Source: Monarcha castaneiventris obscurior
Lineage: Eukaryota > Chordata > Aves > Passeriformes > Monarchidae
Assembly: GCA_026261815.1 (NCBI GenBank)
Contig: JAMPIT010000541.1
Location: 1,054,001-1,118,000, forward strand
Reading direction: 5' to 3'
DNA length: 64,000 bases
Shown here: positions 41,001-53,000 of the stretch, in pieces
Layout: each line of letters begins with the position of its first letter
Numbering within the stretch: the first letter of the stretch is position 1
Translations under genes and position numbers: made by a program
Notes under the pieces: model-generated
What the model was told of the DNA's origin: nothing
Database searches by the model: none
What the model saw: the letters and a program-made list of their open reading frames with translations, nothing else

Positions 41001-44000
41001 TATTTGTTGCAGGGAAAGAACATTTCTTTCCCCCACCTGATTTCACCCTTCTGATGTGACAGGTCTTTGTCTGTTCCTCACATAAACCAGAAAAGTCCTC
41101 GACTAAAACCAGACTCCATGTAATTATTTTCCCTTAAAAATAAAGTCAATAAAACTGGCAAATGTGAACAAAACTGGAACTGATCTATCAAAGAACTGTA
41201 AACAGATTTTCCTCCAGTGCACATTCTTCTCATTGAGGAATTACTACTGCTTAGGATTAAAACCAGACAAATGATGTGATGTTTCGGTGGAAGAGGGGCT
41301 GAAACAACTCATGTGGACGAGTTACAGGGATGGATGAAGGAGCTGGTGCCTCAGCCCAGACAGCAATTAGCTCTTGGGAACTCGGTGTCTGGCGTCCGGC
41401 CTTCGCCCAACGTTGCACGTAGGGCCCCTACAGAACATGTCACATCAGGACTGAAGCACCAGGCTTGGCCAGCTCTGCTCCAAAACTGGGCTTCGACCGC
41501 AGCTTTGATGTGGTTGCGCACTGGGTATGTTCCCATGAAGTTTTAATTCTTGTTAAAACTGCGGGAGGGTGGAGCAAGGACAGCAGGAGGGCTCAGGAGA
41601 AAAGTGCTGCCGTGGGGGCAATGTGGAAAGGGTTTCCTCTGCAGTGTAACCAAAAACATTCAGAGAGATTTAAAAACTGTTTGCAGATGAACTGCTGTAC
41701 TTTTTTTCTGAGAAGAAACTTTAAATGAAAATTAAACTGAGCAAATAAAGCAAGCTACAGCTATTAAAATCGAAAGCGTATGGATCATGGGAAGGAGAAA
41801 AGAGCAAGAGAAAGGCTTCACACTGGAAGGTGCACCCAGGAGGGCAAGTACACAAGAGTTTGAGTCTGAGCAAGAGCAAACTGTGTCAGAAACCAGTCTA
41901 CACCTCATCAGCTAGACAGATGGACAGAGAGATCTTACCTGTTAACACTACTAAAACCAGAATCAGCACAAAAATTCATTTTGTTTCTTCATCATCTCTT
42001 GTTAGGGAGCAATTGAAACTCTCTTTCCCACACTCTGAGTATCTACTTTTATGTCCACTTGTCTCGATGCAACCTGAGTGATATGAAGGTGGCCCAACAA
42101 CAGCAAAATGTTTGTTTCCCAATGCTGTGAGGAATCCATAGCCCAGGGCACCAGAATTCCCTGCTTTCCTCAGAGCATCCCAACACCAACACAGCGTTGC
42201 TTCACGGGATTCTATTACCCAGTGGTATTGAGTCGACCAGAAAAACATAGAAAAGAAAAGACATGAAGTGAAGAGAAACCTCTGGCCTTCCCAAAAGGAA
42301 GAGCAGGGAGCAGTTCAAAGCTGAGCCCTGAGAAAACCCCTGGTCACAGAGAACCTTTCAGTATGGTTTAGATTAAAATCCTATCTTGCCTCCACAACTT
42401 TGATGAGAGTCTTGTTTTCCGTGTCAACCGAAAGCAATGAACTGAAACAAAGAACTTGACACGTGTACATGTCTCCAGTGTACAAACAACTGGCTGTTTC
42501 CATAGAAAAATCAGAGAACAAACTGAAATAACTCTAAAAAAATGAATTCCTGATTTTGTAATAAAGGCCACACGGTCTGCTCAAGTGAGGGCAGAACTGG
42601 AGAGGCAAAACCCATCGGTTTTACCCAAACACCGCTGCTGATTTCATCTCTTACTTCATCTCTTCTGAGTCGCAGGACACATCCCTGCGGAAACTGCAGG
42701 GCTCACTCAGCAGAGCATTGGCAGAATTAAATATTGAGCATTTAATCAAATCAAACAGTGAATGAACACACTCCGAAGTACGAGTTCATGGAAAACACAA
42801 AGCAAACCCAACACCATCGACCGCATTTTTGTGGTTGAATGCAAATCTCTTATCTGTGCTCACTGGAACCATTCTGGCCTGGGCTGCACACAAACTTATT
42901 TTGTACACCAGAGTCAAACACAGTTCCACAAAGCAGAAAATCAACAGAAACGCCATTTGGAAGTTGGATATTACAAACACCTTTTGCGAGATTTTAACAC
43001 CATCAGACTCCAGATTCTGCCCTGATTTGGGAATAAACTGATATTCTGAGCCTCATTTTACAAATCCCATAAACCCAAACCCAACCTGGGCAGTGCTATC
43101 AGCAGAAAGTCACCGATCAATAATGCTGGCACTGTGAGTTCATGCAAGGAATAGTACTGGCAAAGGCTTTGGATGTGAGCTGAAAACCCATTTAGTTAAG
43201 AATATTTTATTGTGGAAAAGGACGTGGAAACAGAAAATAAGTTAAAAATGATAAAGAGACCTGAATAGAAAACCCGTGGTTATAAATGGAACAGTCGCTG
43301 TGAGCAGACAGTTCTGTACATCCACATCTGCTCCAGTTCAAAGCAGTTCATGTGAACCAGGGGAAGGAACTATTTTTTCCTTCAGTGCTGCAAACCTATC
43401 TGCAGTCTGGCCAGGGCACAGAGTAGGAAGAGGGAGAAACCACCATCATTGGCTCAATCCGAGTTTCGATGAGATGGAGCAGCCACCAACACCTCTTCTT
43501 GCCTTTCCCCATTTTCCCTCCCATATTAAAACACATTTAGATGAGGAACAGCAACATTTGCAAACACTTGTGGCAATTAATGCTGTTTGTTTTTGCTAAA
43601 ACCAAGCTTAACGAAAACTCTGGTTTTGTTCCTCTGCTCACAGATAGTTTCTGTTTCCCAACTGTCCCTTCTGGGGCCACTTTGATGATAACGTGGGAAA
43701 AGCAGGCAGAAGAGGGAAATAAAGATATAAAACTAATGGGGCTGCTCCAGGACTCATTCAGGTTCCAGAGGAGCTCAGATTTTCTGTGGATAGCTGAAAC
43801 ATTTTGTCTACCCAGTTCAGCCTTTGTTCCTGTAATATCCCCTTTTCTCCTTCTTTTGAATTTTAAAAATGAATTTTAAAAAAAGTAACAAAGAAACCAG
43901 TGGCATGAAAAATGCGGGGCAAAGAAACAGAAAGAGCACTCAAAAAAGGGTGAAAGCTGGAATTAGCTCCCTGTTTTGGTCTGACAGCAGAGGAAAGACA

Positions 44001-47000
44001 CTCCCCTGTAATAATCTGCTCATGAAAAATATTTATTTTCCTACATTAAATGTCTACACACATAGAGTGAGTGGGATTTAAAAGCTTTTTTTTTTTTTTT
44101 CAATATCAAGTTGTTCCCATTGAGGTTGAAATATGTTTATGGGGTCCCTGAGTTTATTTGCCACAGGAAAGAGATGAAACTTCCCGCAAACAACTCCGCT
44201 CCTGACGGAAAACGTGCTCAAGTCAGTCAATACCAAGTAATTGCTGGACTGAAATCAATCACAAGCTCCCAGGAACTGCTTCAGCTGGGTTTTGCTTTAA
44301 AGATTTAGTGCTGTGACTGGTGAGGCGCTGGAATCCTCAGCTACCATTAGACATTGCTTCCAAACTGGATGGCAAAGCCTCCAGTGGAGCAGAGCTCATG
44401 AGAAGCTCCCCGAAAGGCAGAGATCTTCCACTTCAACTAAATAATCCTTGAAACCCCTCACACAGATGCATAAATGAAGGGGTAGGGCTGTGCTGGGAAA
44501 TGCTGCTCGTGTCAGGTGGAGAAAAGGCCGGGGAGGGTGGGAAGCTGCTGCAGAGCTCCCCTGGACACAGAGGCAGGGAAGCTGTCGGGACACACGGAGG
44601 GTCTCCTGCTCAGCTGCCCCCTTGCCACCAAAACCAGGGCTGTTTGTACACTTAAGTGCTTCTCTGGATGAGGGCCAGAGGGCACAGGGAATTGCAGGAC
44701 ACAGCCCCCAGGAGCTATTCTGAGAAAATGTACTGAAGAGAGAGAAAAAGGAAAGCTTTCATTAATTTGTTTTATCAAGACAACAAAGATCTTGTTTTGG
44801 AAACAATAATCTGGTTCTTTTGACTGAGAGCTTTTTAGCAAGATGGTACAAAGAGAAGCTTTAAAAATTAAATTAATTCATCTGCCATTTAGAAACTGCT
44901 AGCTTTAAAAGGCTTAGATTTGATTTCTATGCCTCTGGTATGTAACGATGATTAAAATCTAAACCAAAACCTGTTTCTGCTCTTCCTCTAATAATTAGTA
45001 GATGGTCCCTGGTTTTCATTATCCGACTATTCATTTATATTTTTAGATGGGCTTAAATGGCTAAGATTAATCAAAAATCCTTTATCACAACACACAAGAG
45101 ACAAATCATTATGGCACTGTAAGAACAGTACCGGTGAGCACAATTTCTCTTGCAGCCAATGACTTGTCATTATTCTCAGTGTGTTTGAGAGAGGAGGTTC
45201 ATTCTCGAGTGAAAATGATCAGCTGCAAATTTAAAAAATAAGCTATTTAATTTTTACAGTGTGATGGCACTCATCAGTCCCCTACAAAGTGAGCAGCAGA
45301 GTGAACCAGCACAGCCCGATGGTTCCAACTCCGATTGTGAACTGAGGAGCACCCAGAACAATTTTACCCTGGGTAATCTGGGGCAGACACACAGCACTCT
45401 GCTTCTTCCTCACCTTCACAATGCACAGGGTCTTACCCTGGACAAGCGTTCTCTTCTCTCAGCTGAATCCATTGCAAGTGAACTAAAACGACAGCTCTTG
45501 TTTTCTGCTGCCTGTCAAACCCACAAATTCAACATACTCATTCTTGTCACATGCAGAAGTTCTGCAACTTGAAGGCAATGCAAATGGACTGATGGGCTCT
45601 CACGATGTCTCCCTAAAATTTGTGAAGTCCTCTAAGATGTGTGGATACAGAAATGCCTTCTAAAGCATGTACAAAAGGGCTGGGACATGATTTTGGTGTT
45701 CAACCTCTTAACCTGGGAATTAAAGGAGGATCTCCTGTGTATCCTTGAGTACAACTGTCCAGAAACAGGATCTGATCCTATTCCAAGAGCCCAAACATCA
45801 TCTAACACCCTAGGGCACGCTAAGTCAAATATTTCTCCGAAATGACTGAATTTGAAATCCGTGGCACAGGAAGAGCTGTGTCTGTTAGCTGAAGGGTGTC
45901 CTGGCAGCATACCTCAGGCTGCTCTCTCATGCCTTTAGCTGGTCTCAGCTTTCTGGCAAATGGATTATTGACAGCAGTAAAGACGTACAGATGAAATTAC
46001 ATTTCAAATCTATGTCCCTGTCGATCTCAATGCTATACCCTAGAAGACAAATCGAGGGAGCCTGCAGACACAACCCTACTAGTTCAGTGCTGATACCCAC
46101 ATCCCCTGAAACCCTGACATCAAAGTTAAGGATTACTCAATTCACACCCTTTGTGCAATTGGTCATGCTGGAAAAGAAAAAAAAAAAAAAGAGGAGTATG
46201 TGGGCACTCACTCTTCACAAGAAAGGTACTCCCAAGATATATCCTGGCAAAGAAAACAGTGCTCAGCATGTTTTAGCTTAGATTACTTGCCACTTTTAAG
46301 GAGGGAACAGAATTACAGCATCTTCTGGTACCATTGTACAGAGGCAGCCTTAAGTTTCTGTAGGGAATCACCCCAAAGGAGACCTCTACCTAAAATTCCT
46401 GGTAACAGTAATTTGTTTTCAGATCTGTTTGATTCATATTGATGGTTGTTTTGGGGCAGCAGCATGGTGTACTGACTGTATTGCTGTAGGAGACTAAATT
46501 TGTGAGCACACATTGCTTGAGCTGATCAAAAGAAAGTGTTGCTTTGGATGTTGGTCTGATGAACCTTAGGCATAGTGTGAGAGGAATAATTAACTGAAAT
46601 CTCGCTTTTATTACTTCAGTGATAAACCAACTTTAAGAATTCCACTTCTAATGATTTTTTTTTTTTTAACTCTTTGCACAGAGCTTCAAGGCTTTACCAC
46701 ATTGGAGGCAGATGCAGCAAGCAGCTTTCCCCTCCGTGCTGCCTATGTCATGTGTGAGACCCCTGCAGCACAACCCCAAAGGCAGCCCTTTCCCTCACTG
46801 ACCCCAGAGCTGCAACTCCTACACCTGGCGAAAATCCTGGAAAAAGCCTGGCTCCACATCCTTACTTTGTGACTCAGGCTCGTTTCTGTTTATACTCCTG
46901 CGAGCTGAAGAATGATGATGACTAGTAGCTATATAGATAAATAAAGTATGTTAAGTCACAGGAAGTAAAAAGGGAAAACCATTAATTTATTTTTAGAAGC

Positions 47001-50000
47001 CTGTTCTTGCCATTCATCGGGGGAAGAACATTCAAAAGTTTGCAGTGAGATACAAGCATCTGGATGGGGTTTGCTGAGCACATACCAACACTCAGACTAC
47101 ACACGGAGAAGGATTTGCCTTCTTTAGGCCAATCCCAGACTCCGTGCCAGGAGCACGGGATACAGGCAGTAGTGGAGCAGTTCCCACTCGCAGGAATGGG
47201 TGCTTTCACCACACGGCCTGCAGCAGCTTGGTCTCCCCCTTCCAGGGGTCCTGTAGATGCACCCTGGCACCAGCTGGTACATCCCAAACTGCTGTCCACA
47301 CTCCTTCCATCAGCAGTGCCCACACCAGGTTAAATGCTAGGGAAATGTCCCAAGGGCCAGATTGCCTTCTCCAGATGGACAGACCAAGGTGCTGCATCTC
47401 CTGGGGCAATCCCAGGATACAGGCTGGGCAGAGAATGGATGGAGAGCAGCCCTGAGGAGGAGGGCTCGGGGTTGCTGGCTGATGAGAAGCTCAACATGAG
47501 CTGTCAAGGTGTGCTGGCAGCCCAAAAAGCCAAAATGTGCCCTGGGGTGCCACCAAAGCAGCGTGGCCAGCAGGGTGAGGGAGGGGATTCTGCCCCTCTA
47601 CTCTGGAGCACTGCATCCAGCTCTGGGCCCCAACATGGAAAGGATGTGGACGTGCTGGAGCAAGTCCAGAGGAGGCCATGGAGACCCTCCAAGGGCTGGA
47701 GCCATCCTATGGAGCCAGGCTGGGAGAGCTGGGGGTGTTCACCCTGGAGAAGAGAAGGCTTTGGGGAGACCTTAGAGCCCCTTCCACTGCCTAAAGGGGC
47801 TCCAGGAGAGCTACAGAGGCATTTTGGACAAGGGCCTGGAGTGCCAGGCCGAGGGGGAATGGCTTCAAACAGGGAGAGCAGGTTCAGATGGGATATTGGG
47901 AAGGAATTGTTCCCTGTGAGGGTGGGGAGGCCCTGGCACAGGGTGCCCAGGGAAGCTGTGGCTGCCCCATCTCAGGGAGTGTCCAAGGCCAGGCCGGATG
48001 GGGGTTGAAGCAACCTGGGATAGTGGAAGCTGTCCCTGCTCATGACAGGGGGTGGCCCTGGATGATCTTTAAGGCCCTTTCCAACCCAAGCCACCCTGGG
48101 ATTCTGTGACCCAAAACCAAAGAGGTGGTTAAATCTGGAGCTGGATGCTCAACTCCCAAACACACAGCAGTGAACTCAGTACACCCACACACCCCTTGCT
48201 CCCCCTCCTCTTGCTGGTTTGCCAAAACAGCACCAATCCAACAGTGGAAAACCTTTCCAGGCCGACAGCACCGCGCCGCACTCGTGATGAATGTAATGGG
48301 ATTTGCATGAAAAGCTTCCATCTCTTGCAGCCCGCAGAAGATATTTTTTTCTGGGCAGTCATACCACAAGCATAAAGTCACGCCATATTTTGAATCTTTG
48401 CCTTCCAAAATCCGGGAAGAATCGCAAGGCACGCTCATTGACATGTCTTGTGGTGCGTGGGCAGCCAAGATGCCAAGTACAAATGGCCAGACATTAATAC
48501 ACAAGAGGTTTTCCTCTGACTGTTAATGCTGCTCTGGACAAGTGTCTGTCACCATCTTTGCTTCAAACCCTAAAGCTTTGAATGATGCTTAGCCCTGAAA
48601 CTTCCACCTTGGCTCTTGTTCCACTCCTTAATAAAAATTATAAAACTCACAGTATCATGTTGAAAATCTGAGTTTTAAAATGTACTCAGAGTTCATTACT
48701 TTTACCTCCATGATGTCACTGAAGTCACTATCTGCTCACTTTTCCTTTTCAATTTTTAACAATGTGTCCTGAATCTGCCCTGAAAATGTAATTTAGTTGC
48801 TAGACTTTTCCCTTTTTTCACTAATTAAATGCTGTGAAATGTATTTTTCTTTCCCTGGACACATTTTCTCTCAGCAAACCTTACTTTATCAACACGTGGA
48901 TCCCTATTGCATGTTGCAAGCTTGTTCTGCAGACGGGGTATCAGCTGACGTCAATGAAGATGTACAAGGGGCACCAAATATTTTGCAACATGTTTAGAAA
49001 ACAGAGATTTGTCTCGTTTTAGTATGTACTCATCAGGATACAAATAGAGGGAGAAGTAAACCAGCAGGACTGGGAGCCACGAAGACATAACTCAGATTGT
49101 TATGTATCACTGATGTCATGATAGAAGTCCCATAATTTACAGGATATGGAAAGAGCAGTTAATGCCTGCAGACCACTTAGGCTTTTTAATAACAGATTTC
49201 AGGTTTTAAAACTCCCTTGGAGCACTTAGGGCTGTGTGGAAAAAGTCATAGGTGTTTGTGTCAGTTTAAAAAAAGAAAAGGTTCTGCCTTTCAGAGCTGC
49301 AGCCTGAAAGGCCATCTCAGTAATTGTATACATTATTAATATACCACTGATAGGAATAAGAATGTACATCCAGGTCCTCGCACAGATAGAGGGCTGCCAA
49401 GAATAAATCAGATATGTAGATAAGGTAAGCAGGCAAATATATTAAAGAGGAATGGCACTGGGTCTGGTGCTACTGCTATCTTTCCATCAGTTCAAATCTG
49501 GAAATAGTTTCCGTAATGGCTGGAAGGACAGACTGCCAGCAGAAGGTTCAAAAAATGTGAACTGTGGGAGTCTGAAGAAGACAGCAAACACTGGCATGTG
49601 GGCCAGCCACAGAGGAGAGGCAGGAACAAGCCACTGGAAAGAAAGAGCAAAGGAAGCTGGAACACAGAACACACGGAGCAGCACAAAGGCACGGAACAAA
49701 GGCGAGGCGAGGACGGAGCGGGGACACGGGTCAGCTGCCTCAGAGAAAGGCTAAAGGATGCAGGGAGGTTAGGGGGCAGGGAGAAGGGCCGGCCCCCCCA
49801 CCAGGATGTAGTACTACTTTCAGAAACAGAGGGATGAGGGGTACAAATCACAGGCTAAACCAAATAAATACGAGTCTCTTTCCCTGGAGGGCATGTGGGC
49901 TCGCCTAGGACACAGCCCCGGTGACTAATGCAGGCCAGTACGAGGAGCTCTGCTTCCTGTGCGTTCCAAGCCTCCCGAGCCAGGCAGACATTGTGGTTGC

Positions 50001-53000
50001 TGCTAAAAGGCCCACATTTACCATAAATTACCTCTCAGGAACAACGGAGACACCGCTATCTCTGTGCTCTTCAGAGCCCCAGCACAAAGTTGTGCAGCGT
50101 CAGTGGCATTGCTCAGATCTAACAGCTGGCACAAGATGACTTAGCACCACTGAAAATAACCCCGTGACAGGGCCCCAGCAAAGCTGCCAACCCCTGAAAA
50201 TCTGCCATTTGTAAAACCCCCTCCCCTTGGGATTTGTACCTATGACAGAACTGCAAGTCTTGTCCTAATCTCCAGTTTGGCTGCAAACACAGGGGAGGTC
50301 GGGAAGGTGAATAACCCCAGGCCAGCTGAACACCTTCTGCAGTCTCTGAAATCTCTTTCATCCCACTGCTGCTAACTTGGCTTGTGTAGTAAACCATGAG
50401 GCTGTGAGCAGAAGGGCTTTCTCAGAATCCCTGAAAACACAAGAAATCAGGAGAGTGGTGACTTCCCTTCCTGGAGCTCACCAGACCAGTGGTGCACCTA
50501 CACAGTGACCCAACAGCTCCATACAAAATGCATGCTTTGATAGTGTAGATACTCTTCAAATTCCCCATCATCTTGCTGGAGGACACTGCCAAGGACTTGG
50601 GACAGGCTTTCCTCTGGAGCCTGCTCGGCGCCTTTGGCTTTCCCAGGTCTCATCCCTGTGCTGACTGCCCTCTGTGGCAAACGAGGATAAGGCAGAGGAT
50701 CAGCCTTCTGAGGGCACAGGGCAAAGATTTGCGATACCTGGATGACAGGGAGCAGGATGCTGAGCTCTGTGTGGAGGCTGAGGGGATCTCTTTCCCCAGG
50801 AGTCACAGACCTTGCTGTACAGTGTGATACCAGCACTCTTTAGCACTATGACCTCAGTGGGAACAGCTCCTTCTCGATGGAGAGGTTTCTGGTCAGGAGT
50901 GTATCCCAGGGGATCTCGCTCAGGACCCAGCTGTGTAAGATGCCAAACGTACCCCAGTTAATGCCGAGCATCCCCAACAGAACAGGAGGTGGGGCCAAAC
51001 CTGGCATTTGTCAGCCTTTCACACAGTAAAGTCCTCAAGCTTTTCATGCCTGTCACAGCCCCTTCCTTTCTTCCTCTCCCCAAAGTGATCCTAATTAAAA
51101 GTGAGCCTTATTTTGCAACCACAGCACGTCCCCAAGCACTTCCTTTTCTCAAAACTGCCAGAAGCCAAAGGGTGCAATTCGAGTCAAAAGGGACATTTTT
51201 CCCTTCCCGATGCCAACAAACACTGCTGCTTCCCAGGGCTACTCTGCTGCCTGCCTCCTGTTTTGGCACGTTGCTTTCCCCCCGTATTTCATGTCACACA
51301 CCCGTGCAACCTCAGCATGTGGCCCCAGAGCTCCACACCACATTCCAGCACACCCACCCCACCTGACTGCACAATGCCCCGTTTCCCACTACCTCGATGC
51401 CCTGTCAGAGCTCCCAGTGACTGCCAGGCTGCCCTGCCTGCTGTCAGCCTGGGGCAGGATGAGGAACACTTCCCGTGGCACACGCCTGCAGCCCGGCACA
51501 AAGTCAGAGCCGCTGCCCCGGCCGTGTGCACGCTCACCCCCAGGAATTAATAAGTTATTACGGCAAATTAAAATATTAAGTCAATGATGTGCATGACTGC
51601 AAGTTACAGAGCTGGAAAAGAAGTCCTAATTAAATCAATACAGTTATTAGTCCCTTGTCATCTCTGATTAATTATTAGCCTAATATGCTCCATCATTTTC
51701 ACTGTTAATGGAAAGAGCTGCAGTGCTACCAGGGGTAGCTGGGCAGTACACACCAGAAACCCATGGAAACGTGCTGGAACTCCCAGCTCTGGAATGAACA
51801 AGGTCTTCCAGAGAAGAGGGGAAGGAACATTTCATTTTTTGGGGCGCTGGTCTGACAACAATGAAGTTTGCTTTCAAAGGGGGCAGATGTTCGCACAGGG
51901 GATTTTTGACTGCTGAAAGGTTAAGGGGTAAAGACTTGACCCCTAAAGCTGGGCTTAGTCCCAAGCACTTGTCCCAGTGCCTCCAAGCTTTTCTCTGCAG
52001 TGACAGGATATCACCACGGTCCTTTCAGAAGCCAGCGTGCCCCTCCCTTGCCACCCACAGAGTTCTGACCCTCACCCCATCCTCACCAGACTCATTACCC
52101 TGCACTCATTGCCCCGGGGCACAGAGAAGGAGTGGGCACATAATAAGCTGGCAGGCATCAGCTGTGGTGCCTGGCTCCTCAGGGCACAGATGTAGCTCAG
52201 GACACCTGTCCTTTCATGCCACCGACAGGGCCAAAAATAATGTGCTGAGGTCACTTTTTTCCTTGGTAGTGATAAGTGAAACAGTACTTTGGATGTAGGC
52301 AACAGATAGTATTTACCCAGAGCTTAGGGGAGCACAGCTTCCCTTTTGCTTCCCTGTCTTCCATCATCCTCTCACTGCCCCCAACTTTTTCCTAACTCCC
52401 AGTAACGAGCAGGTTTCCTTTGCTGTCTGCAGGAGGATTTTTTTGAGTGTAAAAATGTCAAGGATGGGTCTCCACATGTCTCTCCAGGAAGTTAGAAAGC
52501 GAATTTGTACCATGAATGCTGCTATGTCATTAGACAGGAGTTTTGTCTTACAAACAGCTTTTACAAACAAGCTCTTTTGGATAGGTTATCAACAGAAATA
52601 CAAACACACTCAGCCGAGAACAAAACTGCTCCTTGAACTCATCAATGAAGCTGTTCATGCTGCTGAGGGGTGATTCAGTAAATTAAATAATGTCACTGTA
52701 AAAGACCGTGCTTCTCAAAGATAAAAAGCCACTCAAACGATTTCTCAGGACTCTCACCACCCTATCGCTGCGATTACCTCGTGATAAATTGCCACCTGCC
52801 CCATGAGTAATGGTAGTTCCCAGTGCCATTTTATCATTTAGCCCTCTTACTGATATCTCTGTTAATGCACTGCCACAACACTTCAGCTTCCCATGCTCCC
52901 TCTACTTGCCTTCCACTGCAGTTGTGCAAAGTTTGAGCTCCTTATCTCCAGAAAGAAGTTCAGGTGGGACAACCAGTGTCATGCAGAAACCCCTTCCCCT

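Noticed and set aside
47334..48008. A 224-codon open frame on the plus strand
   Set aside because: It is built from the decayed CR1 ORF2 C-terminal region, and matching pieces of ORF2 change frame along it. It is not a host gene.
49670..49745. Small cluster of CpGs in intron 1
   Set aside because: Too short and isolated to call a CpG island, and it has no promoter or exon signal.
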